Shown here piece by piece: positions 9,342 through 18,455 of a stretch of 64,000 nucleotides of DNA. Position 1 is the first letter of the stretch. Every line of letters begins with the position of its first letter. Under the pieces are notes generated by a model. It saw only the letters and a list, made by a program, of their open reading frames with translations, did no database searches and had not been told where the DNA came from. Origin of the DNA: Fodinibacter sp963695175 (GTDB lineage: Bacteria; Actinomycetota; Actinomycetes; Actinomycetales; Dermatophilaceae); NCBI GenBank assembly GCA_963695175.1, contig CAVOGG010000002.1, positions 496,001 through 560,000 on the forward strand, given 5' to 3'. The translations under genes were made by a program, and so were the position numbers.

Positions 9342-9377
9342 CGATCCACCCTTCCTCCCGGGCACCCGGGCCTCCCC

Positions 9378-9391
9378 GAGGTGAGTACCTC
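9378..9391. promoter_or_regulatory. Small palindrome in the MMPL-WS/DGAT divergent region
   Basis: GAGGT-GAGT-ACCTC is an inverted repeat with 5-base arms in the 174-base region between two divergent genes. It is short and could be chance; a regulator binding site is only a possibility. Confidence 0.22.
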
Positions 9392-9515
9392 AAAGGTGCC
9401 GCAAGCGAAGTCGTCGCGAGGGCTTTGCCGTCCGACTTTCTGGCCCCCCGCGAGCCGCGATCGGCCGGCATCCATCGCCGAGCCCATTGCGTCCAGACCT
9501 GCCAGACTTCGGCGT

Positions 9516-10934
9516 ATGGCACGCCTCACCAGCATGGACGCCTTGTGGATGAACGTGGAGAAGGACGGCGGCCCCCCGATCGCGATCGGCGCTCTGGCCG
9601 TCATGGAGGGGCCGGCGCCGACGCTGGAGGAGTACACCGCGAACGTGCGCTCTCGCCTCGCCGGTCGGATGCGGGAACGCCTCGTCCCTGACCTCCTGCG
9701 TGTGCGGCAGCCGAAGTGGGAGGAGGCGGAGCCCGACCTCGGCAAGCAGATCCGCGAGCTGGAGCTCCCAGCCCCAGGCGGCGAAGCCGATCTGCACGAC
9801 GCCGTCGGGCAGATCATGACGGTTCCGCTGGACCCCGAGCTCCCACTGTGGGACTCAACCCTGATCACCGGCCTGGCTGATGGCACCTGGGCCGTGGTCA
9901 CGCGGTTGCACCACACCGTGGCCGACGGTCAGGGGTCCCTGATGGTCACGGGCACCCTCATCGACGTGGACCCCGAGGGCACCACGACCCTGACCGCGGC
10001 GCTCGATGCGATGACGCGCAAGTACCTGGCCCGGCAGGCGGCGGGCGAGCCTGAGGACAGCAGCCAGGGGGGCACCGTGGCCAAGATGGCCGCGGCCACC
10101 CAGAAGGGCGGCGACCTGCTGCTGCGAGCCCTGCGAACTGTGACGTCCGTGTCGGCAACCACCGAGGCTGTGGGGGCAGCGGCCGGCGGGATCTCCAAGA
10201 CCGTCGAGGTCGTCGGCAGCCACCTGCCCTGGCTCCCCGGCCCCCTCGCCGGCGACCCGGGCATGCAGCGGGCCTGGGAGATGACGCACGTGAGCCTCGA
10301 CGATGTGCGCACGATCCGCGGCAGCCTCGGCGGGACGGTCAACGACGTCGTGATGGCCCTGATGTCCGGGGGCTACATCCGAGCCCTCGAGAAGCTGGGA
10401 AAGCAGCCCGACGACGTTCGCGTCATGGTGCCCCTCTCGCTGCGCACCCCGGGGGATGCCACCGCGAACAACCAGGTCAGCTTCCTGCTCGTCGTGCTGC
10501 CCCTCGCCGGCTCGGCGGCAACCCGCCTGGCCGACATCCGCGAGCACATCAACTCGATCAAGGACCTCAGGGTCGGCGCGCCCGGGATACCGACCCAGGC
10601 CATCGTCGACCGGACCGTCCCCGCATTCGTGCAGACCTTCGCCGTCTCCAACCCCGTCGCCCTGAAGGCCGGTGGTGCCTTCACCGAGACACTGGTGACC
10701 AACGTGCCAGGCCCGACGTTCCCGATCTACGTGACCGGTCGCAAGGTGAAGGTCCTCACACCCATCATCCCGCTCGGTGAGCCCCTACGGCTGAGCACCG
10801 GGATCATGTCCTATGACGGAGTCCTGTACTTCGGGATCAGCGGCGGCGAGGGCGTCACCGATGCCGTGCCAGAGGTCGCAAAGGGCATCCAGGACACCCT
10901 GACCGAACTGCTGAAGGCAAGCCGACCCGCCTGA
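9516..10934 (+). CDS. Wax ester synthase / diacylglycerol acyltransferase (WS/DGAT)
   Basis: A 472-residue acyltransferase of the WS/DGAT family, which makes wax esters or triacylglycerol from acyl-CoA. The catalytic HHxxxDG motif is present as HHTVADG (H132-G138). The C-terminal half contains the family blocks NDVVMALMSGGYIRAL and NVPGP. The ATG at 9516 starts the typical N-terminus (MARLTSMDALWMNVE); the open frame extends much further upstream but only as the antisense of the MMPL gene. It suggests storage-lipid synthesis. Confidence 0.93.
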   Translation: MARLTSMDALWMNVEKDGGPPIAIGALAVMEGPAPTLEEYTANVRSRLAGRMRERLVPDLLRVRQPKWEEAEPDLGKQIRELELPAPGGEADLHDAVGQIMTVPLDPELPLWDSTLITGLADGTWAVVTRLHHTVADGQGSLMVTGTLIDVDPEGTTTLTAALDAMTRKYLARQAAGEPEDSSQGGTVAKMAAATQKGGDLLLRALRTVTSVSATTEAVGAAAGGISKTVEVVGSHLPWLPGPLAGDPGMQRAWEMTHVSLDDVRTIRGSLGGTVNDVVMALMSGGYIRALEKLGKQPDDVRVMVPLSLRTPGDATANNQVSFLLVVLPLAGSAATRLADIREHINSIKDLRVGAPGIPTQAIVDRTVPAFVQTFAVSNPVALKAGGAFTETLVTNVPGPTFPIYVTGRKVKVLTPIIPLGEPLRLSTGIMSYDGVLYFGISGGEGVTDAVPEVAKGIQDTLTELLKASRPA

Positions 10935-11160
10935 CAGCCGCCGGTCACCTCCGTCCGCCGGTCACACGGTCCGTCCGCGAGGGTCGTCGAACGGCGGGTC
11001 GTGGTCGGGGATCGGGGTGAGAGGCTTGCGCCGTGGTGGCCAGGCTTGCGCTGAAGGACGCTCTGCGGGAGGACGTCATCCCGAGGGGTGCGCTCGAGAA
11101 CCCGTGCGAGGTTTCGCCAGGGACCATCGCGGCCAGTGACCCCCCGGCGGTCGGTTTGAG

Positions 11161-12084
11161 ATGAGCACGCGTTTGCGGGTTGGTCTGGTGCTTGGTGGCG
11201 GCGGGTTGTCTGGGATGGCTTTCCACGCAGGGGTTCTGACTGCCTTGTCGGGGGTTTGGGATGCCCGCACGGCCGAGGTGATCGTCGGCACGTCTGCCGG
11301 TTCGACGTCTGCTGCCTTGATGCGCGCGGGTTTCCCGCCGGCCGACTACGTCGCCCGGGTCACGGGCTCCTCGATGTCGGGCGAGGGGCGGCGCGTCCTG
11401 TCCGGGCTGGGTCCGCTCGGGCCGGCGGCCCCCCGAGGTCGGGTGGTGCCCCTTCCGGCGTCGCCGGGCCTGCTGCGGAGCGCTGTCCGCCGGCCGTGGC
11501 GTCTTCCTCCGGCGGTCTGGGCGTCTGCGGCCCTGCCCGCTGGGAGCGTCCCGAGCGATCCGAGCATCACCGCGTTCACGACGCTGCTGCCGACCTGGCC
11601 CGCCGAGGTGACCTGGGTCGTCGCGGTGCGGCTGTCTGATGGCGCGCGAGTCGTCTTCGGCCGGGATGAGTACCCGTCGATGGGTGATGCCATCGCGGCG
11701 TCCACGGCGATCCCGGGCTACTTCCGACCGGTGCTGATCGGTGGGCAGCGCTTCGTCGACGGCGGGGCGTGGTCGATGCACAGTCTGGACCTGCTGGCCG
11801 GGGCGGGCCTGGATCTGGTCATCGTGTCCGCCCCGATGTCCACCGCGGACCTGGTGGCGCCCGAAGCAGGGAACCTGCTGCGTGTGCCGGTCCGCCGGCA
11901 GCTGGATCGGGAGGCGGCCAAGGTCCGTGCCGCCGGGACCCGTGTCGTGACGTTCCAGCCGGACGCTGCGCTGCGCCGCGTCATGGGCTCCAACCCGATG
12001 GACGTCGCCCGCCGGAGGCCGGTGGCCCTGGCCGTGGCCAGGCACGTGTCGGCGCGGCTCGCGGCGGACCCGCTGCTGCCCTGA
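11161..12084 (+). CDS. Patatin-like phospholipase
   Basis: A 307-residue patatin-family hydrolase. The oxyanion segment GGGGLSG (residues 12-18), the nucleophile elbow GTSAG (catalytic S45) and the DGG motif with catalytic D200 are all present, so the Ser-Asp dyad is intact. Such enzymes cleave acyl chains from phospholipids or acylglycerols. Its start codon overlaps (ATGA) the stop of a possible 43-codon reading frame beginning at GTG 11033, which has no recognisable family. The preceding WS/DGAT gene hints at a shared lipid theme. Confidence 0.9.
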   Translation: MSTRLRVGLVLGGGGLSGMAFHAGVLTALSGVWDARTAEVIVGTSAGSTSAALMRAGFPPADYVARVTGSSMSGEGRRVLSGLGPLGPAAPRGRVVPLPASPGLLRSAVRRPWRLPPAVWASAALPAGSVPSDPSITAFTTLLPTWPAEVTWVVAVRLSDGARVVFGRDEYPSMGDAIAASTAIPGYFRPVLIGGQRFVDGGAWSMHSLDLLAGAGLDLVIVSAPMSTADLVAPEAGNLLRVPVRRQLDREAAKVRAAGTRVVTFQPDAALRRVMGSNPMDVARRRPVALAVARHVSARLAADPLLP

Positions 12085-12129
12085 AAGGACCCGCTGCCTT
12101 GGGACGCAACCACCGTGTGCCCGTCGCTG

Positions 12130-12723
12130 TCAGCGGCGCACCCGGTATCGCAGGTGGACCACCCTGTCGCCTTGGATGACCACGCTCGGATCCTCGAGAA
12201 CCTGCTGCGACTCCAGCGGGCCGAAGAACCTCTTGCCCTTGCCGAACACCACGGGTACGACATCCATCGCCACTTCGTCCACGAGGCCGAGCGCGAGCGC
12301 CTGGCCGCCGACGTTTCCGGCGCAGACCGCGACGACGCGGTCACCGGCCCGTCGCTTCGCCTCTTCCACCGCGGCCGCGACGTTGTCGAAGAACGGGACA
12401 TCAGCCTCGGGATGCCACGCCGTCGGTTTGGGTCGGTGAGAGACCACCACCAGATGCTCCCCCGCGGGCGGCTGGGCATCCCAGCCGTTGGTCAGGTCAA
12501 ACAGGTGACGCCCTTGGATCGTGGCCCCGATGCGGGCCCAGAACGAGCTGACGTACTCGTGGGATCCCTTGCTGACACGGAACGGGCCGTGACGCTCCCC
12601 CGCCTCGTCGGTGATGGGCATGTCGCCGTTGAAGTACCACTCGAAGAGTGGCCCCACGTCATCGTTCTCGTCGGCGATGAAGCCATCGACAGACGCCACG
12701 GCATGCATGATCACGGTTGCCAT
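12130..12723 (-). CDS. Dihydrofolate reductase family protein (RibD C-terminal-like)
   Basis: A 197-residue protein of the DHFR/RibD C-terminal superfamily. It opens with the family-typical strand and loop ASVDGFIAD, later shows the nucleotide-binding segment AVCAGNVGGQAL, and ends with a strand-rich region (VVPVVFGKGKRFFG). The family reduces small pterin- or pyrimidine-like substrates with NADPH, but many members have no assigned substrate. The ATG at 12723 is chosen over 12756 because it gives the standard N-terminus. Confidence 0.88.
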   Translation of the reverse strand: MATVIMHAVASVDGFIADENDDVGPLFEWYFNGDMPITDEAGERHGPFRVSKGSHEYVSSFWARIGATIQGRHLFDLTNGWDAQPPAGEHLVVVSHRPKPTAWHPEADVPFFDNVAAAVEEAKRRAGDRVVAVCAGNVGGQALALGLVDEVAMDVVPVVFGKGKRFFGPLESQQVLEDPSVVIQGDRVVHLRYRVRR

Positions 12724-12853
12724 GCCAGGAAAGGCTAGCGACGTCCCAACGGTCATCGCACGTGCGCGGGCCGCGTCATCCTTGCCGGGCAGGCTTCCAC
12801 GCCATGGGTCTCGCGTGACCCAGTCAGGAGCGGTGCTGCCGCGCTGCCCAGTC

Positions 12854-12870
12854 GCGGCGAAGTGACGCAG
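12854..12870 (+). repeat. Dispersed intergenic motif, copy 1
   Basis: GCGGCG-AAG-TGACGCAG, a member of the GCGRCG-N3-TGACGC set, lies in the gap between the DHFR-like and AMIN-like genes. Confidence 0.5.
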
Positions 12871-12963
12871 TCGCCGGGGTGTTGAGCAGGAGTCACGCAG
12901 TGAGCCTTGACCTGCGCGAGCCGGCGCATGGCCCGGGGCGCCGTCGACGCGGGCTGTGGTCGC

Positions 12964-13524
12964 TCACCAGTGGTGGGCGATGTCCACGACGATTCGGCTG
13001 CGGTTCGTGGACGGGTCGTACAGCGTGAACACTCGGTGCGGGAGTCGGGCCCGGATGCCGAGCGCGATCGTCGTGTAGCCCTCGAAGGATCCGGCCCACT
13101 TGACCTCGCGGAAGGTCGCGAACCCCGCGACCGAGGGCATCGTGGGCACGCTCGTTGCTCCCTTGTGGGCGACGACCGCCAGTCGCGCACCTCCGGCGAC
13201 CGGAACGGGGAAGCCGGACCCGTCGGAGCGCACCGTGGCCACGTAGCGGACGTCGAAGCCCGGGGCACGCCCGGTCATGTCGAGGACCAGCCGGTCGAAG
13301 CACGCGTGCCGGCCGGCTCGAACGCCTTGGACGCGACCGCCGGTGAGCGGTGCGGAGGTCTTGGCGAGCGATCCCCAGGTGATGCCGCAATAGGGTGCAG
13401 CGGTTGCGGCCCCGACGCCCGAAGCGGCCGGGGCGGCGATCAGGGCGGCGCCGGCGGCGATGGCGGCTATGGCCCGGGCACCCCGGTGGGCGCGGCTCGG
13501 ACTGGTGGTCGGAATGTTGGTCAT
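12964..13524 (-). CDS. Exported AMIN-like domain protein
   Basis: A 186-residue exported protein. Residues 1 to about 43 form a signal peptide (basic start, Ala-rich core, cleavage near ATA-AP). The mature part resembles actinobacterial AMIN-like proteins: CGITWGS near its start, CFDRLVLDM, GFDVRYV, then a C-terminal beta-rich half with SRIVVDIAHHW. The domain is thought to act at the cell envelope, but the ligand is not known. The ATG at 13524 has GGAAGGAG upstream and is preferred over 13551. Confidence 0.8.
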   Translation of the reverse strand: MTNIPTTSPSRAHRGARAIAAIAAGAALIAAPAASGVGAATAAPYCGITWGSLAKTSAPLTGGRVQGVRAGRHACFDRLVLDMTGRAPGFDVRYVATVRSDGSGFPVPVAGGARLAVVAHKGATSVPTMPSVAGFATFREVKWAGSFEGYTTIALGIRARLPHRVFTLYDPSTNRSRIVVDIAHHW

Positions 13525-14063
13525 GGCGGCTCTCCTTCCTGGGACGGACACTGATATGACGCCTGAGCGGGGTCGGCGGTTGACGGACCGCTTCGTCTGC
13601 TTCGGCCATCACGGGGCAGCGGCAGGCGGCGACGTGACGCGGCCGCTGCTCGAACCCAGCCAAAGCCCGACACCTCGGGCACGGCGATCCCACTGAGGCC
13701 GGCCCGAGCCCGTCCCCTTCGCGAGGTGTCCGTCACCGCAGTAACCGCACCCGGGTGGAACCTGACACCGGAGCGACCACGGGGTGGTCCATCGTTGGGA
13801 CGGTGGGCCCATGGCACTTCCCGGTGCCGTGGTCGCTCCGGTGCGGTGTCAGCACGCTAGCTCCCGTGGCGCGACTTCGTGCGCTTCTCCCGAAAACCAC
13901 TCATTGTCATCGGGTGCCACCTGGGGCGGGCCCGACCTCTAGCTCGAAGTAGCGCCGGCGGAACGGGCAGACGTAGGTGACGATCCAAGCGCCGAGCACG
14001 CGGCTGGAGACGGTCGTTCCGAACACGACGAGCGGGCGCGGGGCGTCGGATGGTGCGCTGTGG
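13525..14063. other. 539-base gap with an inverted repeat
   Basis: No convincing gene. The left part is the promoter side of the AMIN-like gene, then comes a strong inverted repeat (13762-13852). A minus-strand frame ending at 13907 has a protein-like stretch (VTYVCPFRRRYFELEV) that may be a gene remnant, but it has no clear start and no family. Confidence 0.5.
13762..13852. repeat. Long inverted repeat, 21- and 26-base arms
   Basis: The left arm (13762-13782) and right arm (13827-13852) are reverse complements except for a 5-base duplication (CACCG) in the right arm. The arms are separated by 44 bases. The 91-base unit could form a hairpin with about 12 perfect outer-loop pairs plus the remainder after the bulge. 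It encodes nothing and has no visible target-site duplication. Confidence 0.75.
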
Positions 14064-14465
14064 TCAGACCCGGGGGGACTCCTGCGGTTCAGACCCACCC
14101 CAGTAGAGCCACCGCCAGCGCCCGCCGTCCAGCCCGAACACAGCGGTAGTCCAATAGGGGACGACCTCGTCGACCCCGTCGCGAACGATGTGGACGGAAC
14201 CGAGGATCTGCGCCCAGGCAACGTCTGCCCGCCGCCACACGGTCACCGTCTCGGGTGTCCACCGCAGCCCCCACGACGAGACCGCGGCGGCTGCCGCGAC
14301 GGCTTCGTCGGGGCCGTCCCACAGCTCGCCCTGCCCAGAACCGGCGATGGCGATGTCGGCCCCTCCGAACAGCTCGGCGACGTCGGATCCGGGAGTCGAC
14401 ATGGCCTCGTAAGTGGCTTCGATCAGGGCCTGGATGGCCTGACGGGTGCTGTCATCCGCGATCAT
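14064..14465 (-). CDS. SnoaL-like NTF2-fold protein
   Basis: A 133-residue single-domain protein with an N-terminal helix pair (IQALIEATYEAMS), a middle helix after a short acidic loop, and C-terminal strands (WRRADVAWAQI, VVPYWTTAVFGLDGGRWRW). This matches SnoaL-like or calcium/calmodulin-association-like cone folds. No catalytic residue can be assigned. It stands alone, with 159 bases to the next gene. Confidence 0.7.
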   Translation of the reverse strand: MIADDSTRQAIQALIEATYEAMSTPGSDVAELFGGADIAIAGSGQGELWDGPDEAVAAAAAVSSWGLRWTPETVTVWRRADVAWAQILGSVHIVRDGVDEVVPYWTTAVFGLDGGRWRWLYWGGSEPQESPRV

Positions 14466-14624
14466 CCGCCGAATCTAGGGGCCCAACGGGCGGAAGGAAC
14501 CGAGTTTGGTCATTGCAGACTCCACTATCAAGGGACTCCGGCGGTTACCCAGCGCACCTCGCGGCGGAAGGACACAAACCTGCAGGTAGCTCTGTTCGAC
14601 TCGCAGGTGTGCGTCGCTACCCGT

Positions 14625-15881
14625 TCAGGCGGTCGGTAGGCGCGTGCCGCGTCGCCACACGGCGCGGATGTTGAGGGTGTCGCCGATGGTGGTTGTCGGG
14701 TCGCCGTCAACAAGGAGTAGGTCTGCGCGCTTTCCGGCCGCGATCGTGCCGCGGTCGGAGAGGCCGAATCGTCGCGCCGTCACCGCCGTGGCGGCGCCGA
14801 GGGCTTTGGTGGGGCTGACACCTGCGTCGACGAAGTACTGCAGTTCCTGGTGGACGCTGGCGCCGTGTGCCAGTCCGCCGAGGAAGGGCAGCGGCTGAGA
14901 CACGTCGGATCCGACAAGGAGATCCACGCCGGCCTCGTCAAGGGCTCGGACCGTTGCCAGGACGTCGGCCAATCGCCCTTGTGGGTAGTGGTTGAAGCTG
15001 CTGCGCAATGTCGCGTCCCACTCGGGGGACAGCTTCGATGCGACCCGCGGGTCGTCGGCCAGCGGGGCCCCGGTGATGCCCATCATGGAGGCGTCGAGGA
15101 CGACGCAGGCCACGACGAACGCCCCGGACTGAGCGATCGCCTCGATGATCCTGGGCGTGTGCGGGCGGTCCATGAACAGGTGCGCGAGGCCATCGATTCC
15201 GGCGTCGAGGCTCATCTGTGTGGCGTCGAGCGTGAGGGCGTGTGCCACGGTCATCAGGCCCAGACGATGCGCCTCGGCGACACCCGCGTTCAGCGTGGCC
15301 TGATCGATCATGGGGAGGCCGGGATGGCCCTCGACGGTCCCGTCGTCGACCATGAACTTGATGTAGTCCGACCCGGCCTGCGCCAGTCGGCCAACGACGT
15401 CGACCGCCTCTTCCGGCGTCGTGACCTTCGCCCGGACGATGGGGTCGACCCGGTCGGGCCTGATCGGTCCGCCACCCGGCTTACCACCGGCACCGCCCCC
15501 GCGATGAGGGTTGAAGTCCTTGGGAAACAGCTCCTCCGGGTGTCCGCCGGGCGGGGTGAGCCCGAAACCGGCCGAGCGGACGTCGGCCATCCCGTCGTCC
15601 TCGGTGATGTGGCGGCGGTCGCGCGCCGTGTTCGCGCCCTGCATCTCCAGCTCGGTCGTGACACCGAACTGCAGGGCCATCCGCAGGCCCGCGCCGTCCG
15701 TGTGGACGTGCGCATCGATCAGCCCGGGCAGGAGCGTTGCGCCGTGAGCATCGACGATCTCCGCATCACGTGGCACCTCGTCGCCGACTGCCTCGATGAC
15801 GCCGTTGTCGATCACGACCGTCTTCTCACCGAGGTCTCGGCTGCCGTCGAAGACTCGGCTGGCGACGATTGCAGTGCGCAT
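14625..15881 (-). CDS. Amidohydrolase family protein (imidazolonepropionase/prolidase-like)
   Basis: A 418-residue metal-dependent hydrolase of the amidohydrolase superfamily. The metal ligands HVH (in LIDAHVHTDG), a mid-barrel Lys (YIKFMVDDG), a later His (TVAHAL, GLAHLF) and a terminal Asp (VGSDVS) are visible. The C-terminus has the usual beta-sandwich return (GKRADLLLVDGDP). It likely hydrolyses a cyclic amide or peptide-like substrate. The ATG at 15881 has GGAG about ten bases upstream. It is divergent from a marR gene, which probably controls it. Confidence 0.88.
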   Translation of the reverse strand: MRTAIVASRVFDGSRDLGEKTVVIDNGVIEAVGDEVPRDAEIVDAHGATLLPGLIDAHVHTDGAGLRMALQFGVTTELEMQGANTARDRRHITEDDGMADVRSAGFGLTPPGGHPEELFPKDFNPHRGGGAGGKPGGGPIRPDRVDPIVRAKVTTPEEAVDVVGRLAQAGSDYIKFMVDDGTVEGHPGLPMIDQATLNAGVAEAHRLGLMTVAHALTLDATQMSLDAGIDGLAHLFMDRPHTPRIIEAIAQSGAFVVACVVLDASMMGITGAPLADDPRVASKLSPEWDATLRSSFNHYPQGRLADVLATVRALDEAGVDLLVGSDVSQPLPFLGGLAHGASVHQELQYFVDAGVSPTKALGAATAVTARRFGLSDRGTIAAGKRADLLLVDGDPTTTIGDTLNIRAVWRRGTRLPTA

Positions 15882-15934
15882 GTGGAAGTTCTCCAGTCCC
15901 GTTCGATGAAGGTGGCCCGGCGGCTCACCTTTAC

Positions 15935-15970
15935 GTGTAGAATAGCACATATGTGTAGAAGCGCACGCAT
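15935..15970. promoter_or_regulatory. 18-base direct repeat and palindrome between amidohydrolase and marR
   Basis: GTGTAGAA occurs at 15935 and again at 15953, each followed by a GCAC-containing tail, giving an 18-base period. Between them lies the perfect 10-base palindrome CACATATGTG (15946-15955). The 101-base divergent region is AT-rich for this window. This is the obvious candidate operator for the adjacent MarR protein. Confidence 0.6.
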
Positions 15971-15985
15971 TTCAGAGAAGGTGTG

Positions 15986-16474
15986 ATGTCGGCCCGTGAC
16001 GAGCCCACGGATGCATCGCCCAGCGACGAGCAGCTGTTGGAGTCCATCGGAACCGCGTTCTCCAAACTGCGGCGCCGCACGGCGAGCGTCCCCGTGGACC
16101 CGCCCATCGCCCGCACCGATGTCCGTCGCGACCTGCTACTGGCGGTGGTCGAGGAGTCGAACGGCCTGCTGAGCGTCAACGGCGCCGCCGCCGCCCTCGC
16201 GATGGAGCGAACGGCCGTCAGCCGGCTCGTGGGATCGTGCGTGGAACAGGGGCTCGTCGAGCGTGTCGCGTCGCAGACCGACGGCCGCGCGATCACCCTG
16301 CGACTGACGACACACGGGCGGCACGTGCTCGCACACTCGCGCCATCAGCAACGTCAGGCCTTCGACTACATCACCAGGGACTGGTCCCAGGAAGATCGTA
16401 TTCAGTTCGCCCGACTACTCCACAAGTACGTGGCTGCGACCGCATCATTGCCAGCCCCAGCCGAGGAAAACTGA
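15986..16474 (+). CDS. MarR family transcriptional regulator
   Basis: About 162 residues with the MarR winged-helix core: LLSVNGAAAALAMERTAVSRLVGSCVEQGLVERV forms the HTH and recognition helix, followed by the wing (DGRAITLRLTTHGR). The ATG at 15986 has GAGAAGG just upstream; a GTG at 15983 is an alternative. It is divergently transcribed from the amidohydrolase gene and probably represses that gene and itself through the repeats between them. Confidence 0.88.
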   Translation: MSARDEPTDASPSDEQLLESIGTAFSKLRRRTASVPVDPPIARTDVRRDLLLAVVEESNGLLSVNGAAAALAMERTAVSRLVGSCVEQGLVERVASQTDGRAITLRLTTHGRHVLAHSRHQQRQAFDYITRDWSQEDRIQFARLLHKYVAATASLPAPAEEN

Positions 16475-16566
16475 GAACAAGCCCGCTGCGCAACTCTCTC
16501 CGGATAGACCCCAGAGCGGGTGGACACGTGCCAGATCAGGAGGGTCGGGAAGTGCGGGCGGTGGCT

Positions 16567-17340
16567 CTAGCCGAGGACGCGGTCCAGTTCGTCGTACATC
16601 TGGGGCGGGCCAGCCACGATCCGATTGCCTCTCAGCATGGCGTTGGGCGCAGCAAGCCAGTCGTTCGTCCAACCGCCGGCGGCCCGGACGATCGCGATTC
16701 CCGCGAGACAGTCGTAGGCGTTGATGTGTGGTTCGACGTAGCCAAGGAGTCGTCCGGCCGCGACCTCGCACAGGGTTAGCGCTCCAGAGCCATTGCGGTA
16801 GTACATGCCACCGGCCCGCAGCAGCCGGTCGAACACCGGGAGGATGTCGTCGGCCCCGATCCGGGGCGAGTAGCCCACGGCCGTGATGCCGTCGGTGAGG
16901 GCAGTACCCACGTGCGGCGAGATTGGCCGGCCGTTGAGTGTGGCGGGTCGACCGCGACCGCCCACGAACAGCTCCCCCGCCCGCGGCGCGAGGATCAGCC
17001 CGAAGTCCAACTCACCGTCCTGCACAAAAGCCACCGAGATGCACCAGGAGGCCATCCCGCTGACGAACGGCTGCGTCCCGTCGATGGGGTCAACCACCCA
17101 GAGGCCGTGTGCTCCCTCGAGCGCGTCGGCGCCGGTCTCCTCGCCGAAGAACCTGTCTTCGGGAAAGGCCTCGAGCAGCCGTTGCCGGAGCATCAGCTCG
17201 ATCTCGAGGTCCGCCTCGGTCACGACGTCCTGCGTCCCCTTGCTCCGAACGTCGAGCTGCGCGAGCCGCCCTGCGTGCTTCAGGGCCAGCGCACCGGCCT
17301 CGCGGATCGCAGCCTCCGCCACCGCGAACCGGCCCGTCAC
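16567..17340 (-). CDS. Inositol monophosphatase family protein (histidinol-phosphatase-like)
   Basis: A 257-residue Mg-dependent phosphatase of the IMPase family. The metal-binding motifs are present: EET (residues 67-69), DPIDGT (84-89) and YDCLAGIAIVRAAGG near 209-223. Family members hydrolyse inositol phosphate, histidinol phosphate or related esters; the exact substrate is not clear. The GTG start overlaps the ROK kinase stop by four bases (GTGA), so the two are probably translated together. A sugar or inositol phosphorylation/dephosphorylation pair is plausible. Confidence 0.9.
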   Translation of the reverse strand: MTGRFAVAEAAIREAGALALKHAGRLAQLDVRSKGTQDVVTEADLEIELMLRQRLLEAFPEDRFFGEETGADALEGAHGLWVVDPIDGTQPFVSGMASWCISVAFVQDGELDFGLILAPRAGELFVGGRGRPATLNGRPISPHVGTALTDGITAVGYSPRIGADDILPVFDRLLRAGGMYYRNGSGALTLCEVAAGRLLGYVEPHINAYDCLAGIAIVRAAGGWTNDWLAAPNAMLRGNRIVAGPPQMYDELDRVLG

Positions 17341-18260
17341 GCCGTCTCCTCCCGCCACAGCCACGCGGCGCCGCGGACGCCGCTCGAGTCGCCGTGCGCG
17401 GCCGGGACGACTGGGGTCCGGAACACGGGGGAGAACGCGTAACGGGCGAGAAGTGGCGGGAGGTCGTCGTAGAGCTCGGGGACGTTGGACATCCCCCCGC
17501 CCATGACGAAGGCGTCCGGGTCGAGCGCGTTGGCGACCAGCGACAGTCCACGCGCTACTCGGTCGACGTAGCGGTCCCACACCAGCCGGGCCAGGCGATC
17601 CCCGGAGCGCATGCGGTCGAGTATCTCGACGGGCCGCAGGTCGATCGGCTCGGCGAGGTCGACTTCGGCGTGCTGCTGGTACGCACGTGCGAAGGCGCGG
17701 CCGGACACCCACGTCTCCAGGCAACCGCGCTTGCCGCAGTAGCACGCTGCGCCGGGAACCTCCGTGATGTCGGGCAGCGGCAACGGGTTGTGGCCCCATT
17801 CCCCCGCGCCGTTGTTCGGGCCGTGGTGGGCTCGCCCGTCGATCGCGATCCCCGCCCCGGCACCTGTACCGAGGATGACTGCGAACACGACGCGGTACCC
17901 GGCCCCGGCCCCGTCCGTCGCCTCGGAGACGGCCAGGCAGTCGGCGTCGTTCGAGGTGCGCACTTCGCGTCCGAGCACCCGTCTCAGGTCGGTCTCGACG
18001 TGGTGGCCGTTCATCCAGGTGGACGACGCGCCCTTGGCAACGCCGGTCACGGGGTCGAGGGACCCAGGCAGCCCGACCCCGAGGGGGCCGCTGCCACCAG
18101 CGTCGTGCTCGATCGTGGCCACCAGGTCGGCGATGACCCGGAGGCAACCCTCGTAGTCCGACCGTGGCGTATCGGCCCGCTGCCGGGCAAGGACGGATCC
18201 GTCGTCGCCGAGGGCGATTCCCTCGATCTTCGTTCCACCCCAGTCGACTCCCAGCAGCAT
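17337..18260 (-). CDS. ROK family sugar kinase
   Basis: A 307-residue ROK kinase. The N-terminal phosphate-binding loop DWGGTKIE (residues 6-13), the catalytic NDAD region, the ILGTGAGAG second phosphate loop, the ROK signature GEWGHNPL and the zinc-binding cluster CYCGKRGCLE are all visible. Substrates in this family include glucose, N-acetylglucosamine and fructose. The ATG at 18260 gives the standard start. It is the first gene of a two-gene operon with the IMPase-like phosphatase. Confidence 0.92.
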   Translation of the reverse strand: MLLGVDWGGTKIEGIALGDDGSVLARQRADTPRSDYEGCLRVIADLVATIEHDAGGSGPLGVGLPGSLDPVTGVAKGASSTWMNGHHVETDLRRVLGREVRTSNDADCLAVSEATDGAGAGYRVVFAVILGTGAGAGIAIDGRAHHGPNNGAGEWGHNPLPLPDITEVPGAACYCGKRGCLETWVSGRAFARAYQQHAEVDLAEPIDLRPVEILDRMRSGDRLARLVWDRYVDRVARGLSLVANALDPDAFVMGGGMSNVPELYDDLPPLLARYAFSPVFRTPVVPAAHGDSSGVRGAAWLWREETA

Positions 18261-18455
18261 GACGACGAATCTAGCCCCGGGGAGGGCCCCGCCACCCTCG
18301 CGCGGTGACAGCTGCAAGAGCGAAGGCCAAGGCAGCGCTGTGTGGCAGGGTGTTCGCCGGGTCATGCCCGCGTCGGGCCCGCTTGGTCACGCATCCAGTG
18401 CAAGGGCTTCGCCGAATGCGAGTAGGCCTTGAGGTTCGTGCGCTCCAGGCCCACC

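Noticed and set aside
7797..9515. Long plus-strand open frame running into the WS/DGAT gene
   Set aside because: It is the antisense of the MMPL gene: Arg/Gly/His-rich, low-complexity text with no domain. The real gene starts at 9516.
11033..11164. 43-codon plus-strand frame overlapping the patatin start by ATGA
   Set aside because: The overlap is suggestive, but the peptide has no family and GTG/ATGA overlaps arise easily in GC-rich DNA.
13907..14221. Minus-strand frame overlapping the SnoaL-like gene
   Set aside because: Only its last 45 residues look protein-like. There is no clear start or family, so it is mentioned as a possible remnant and not called as a gene.
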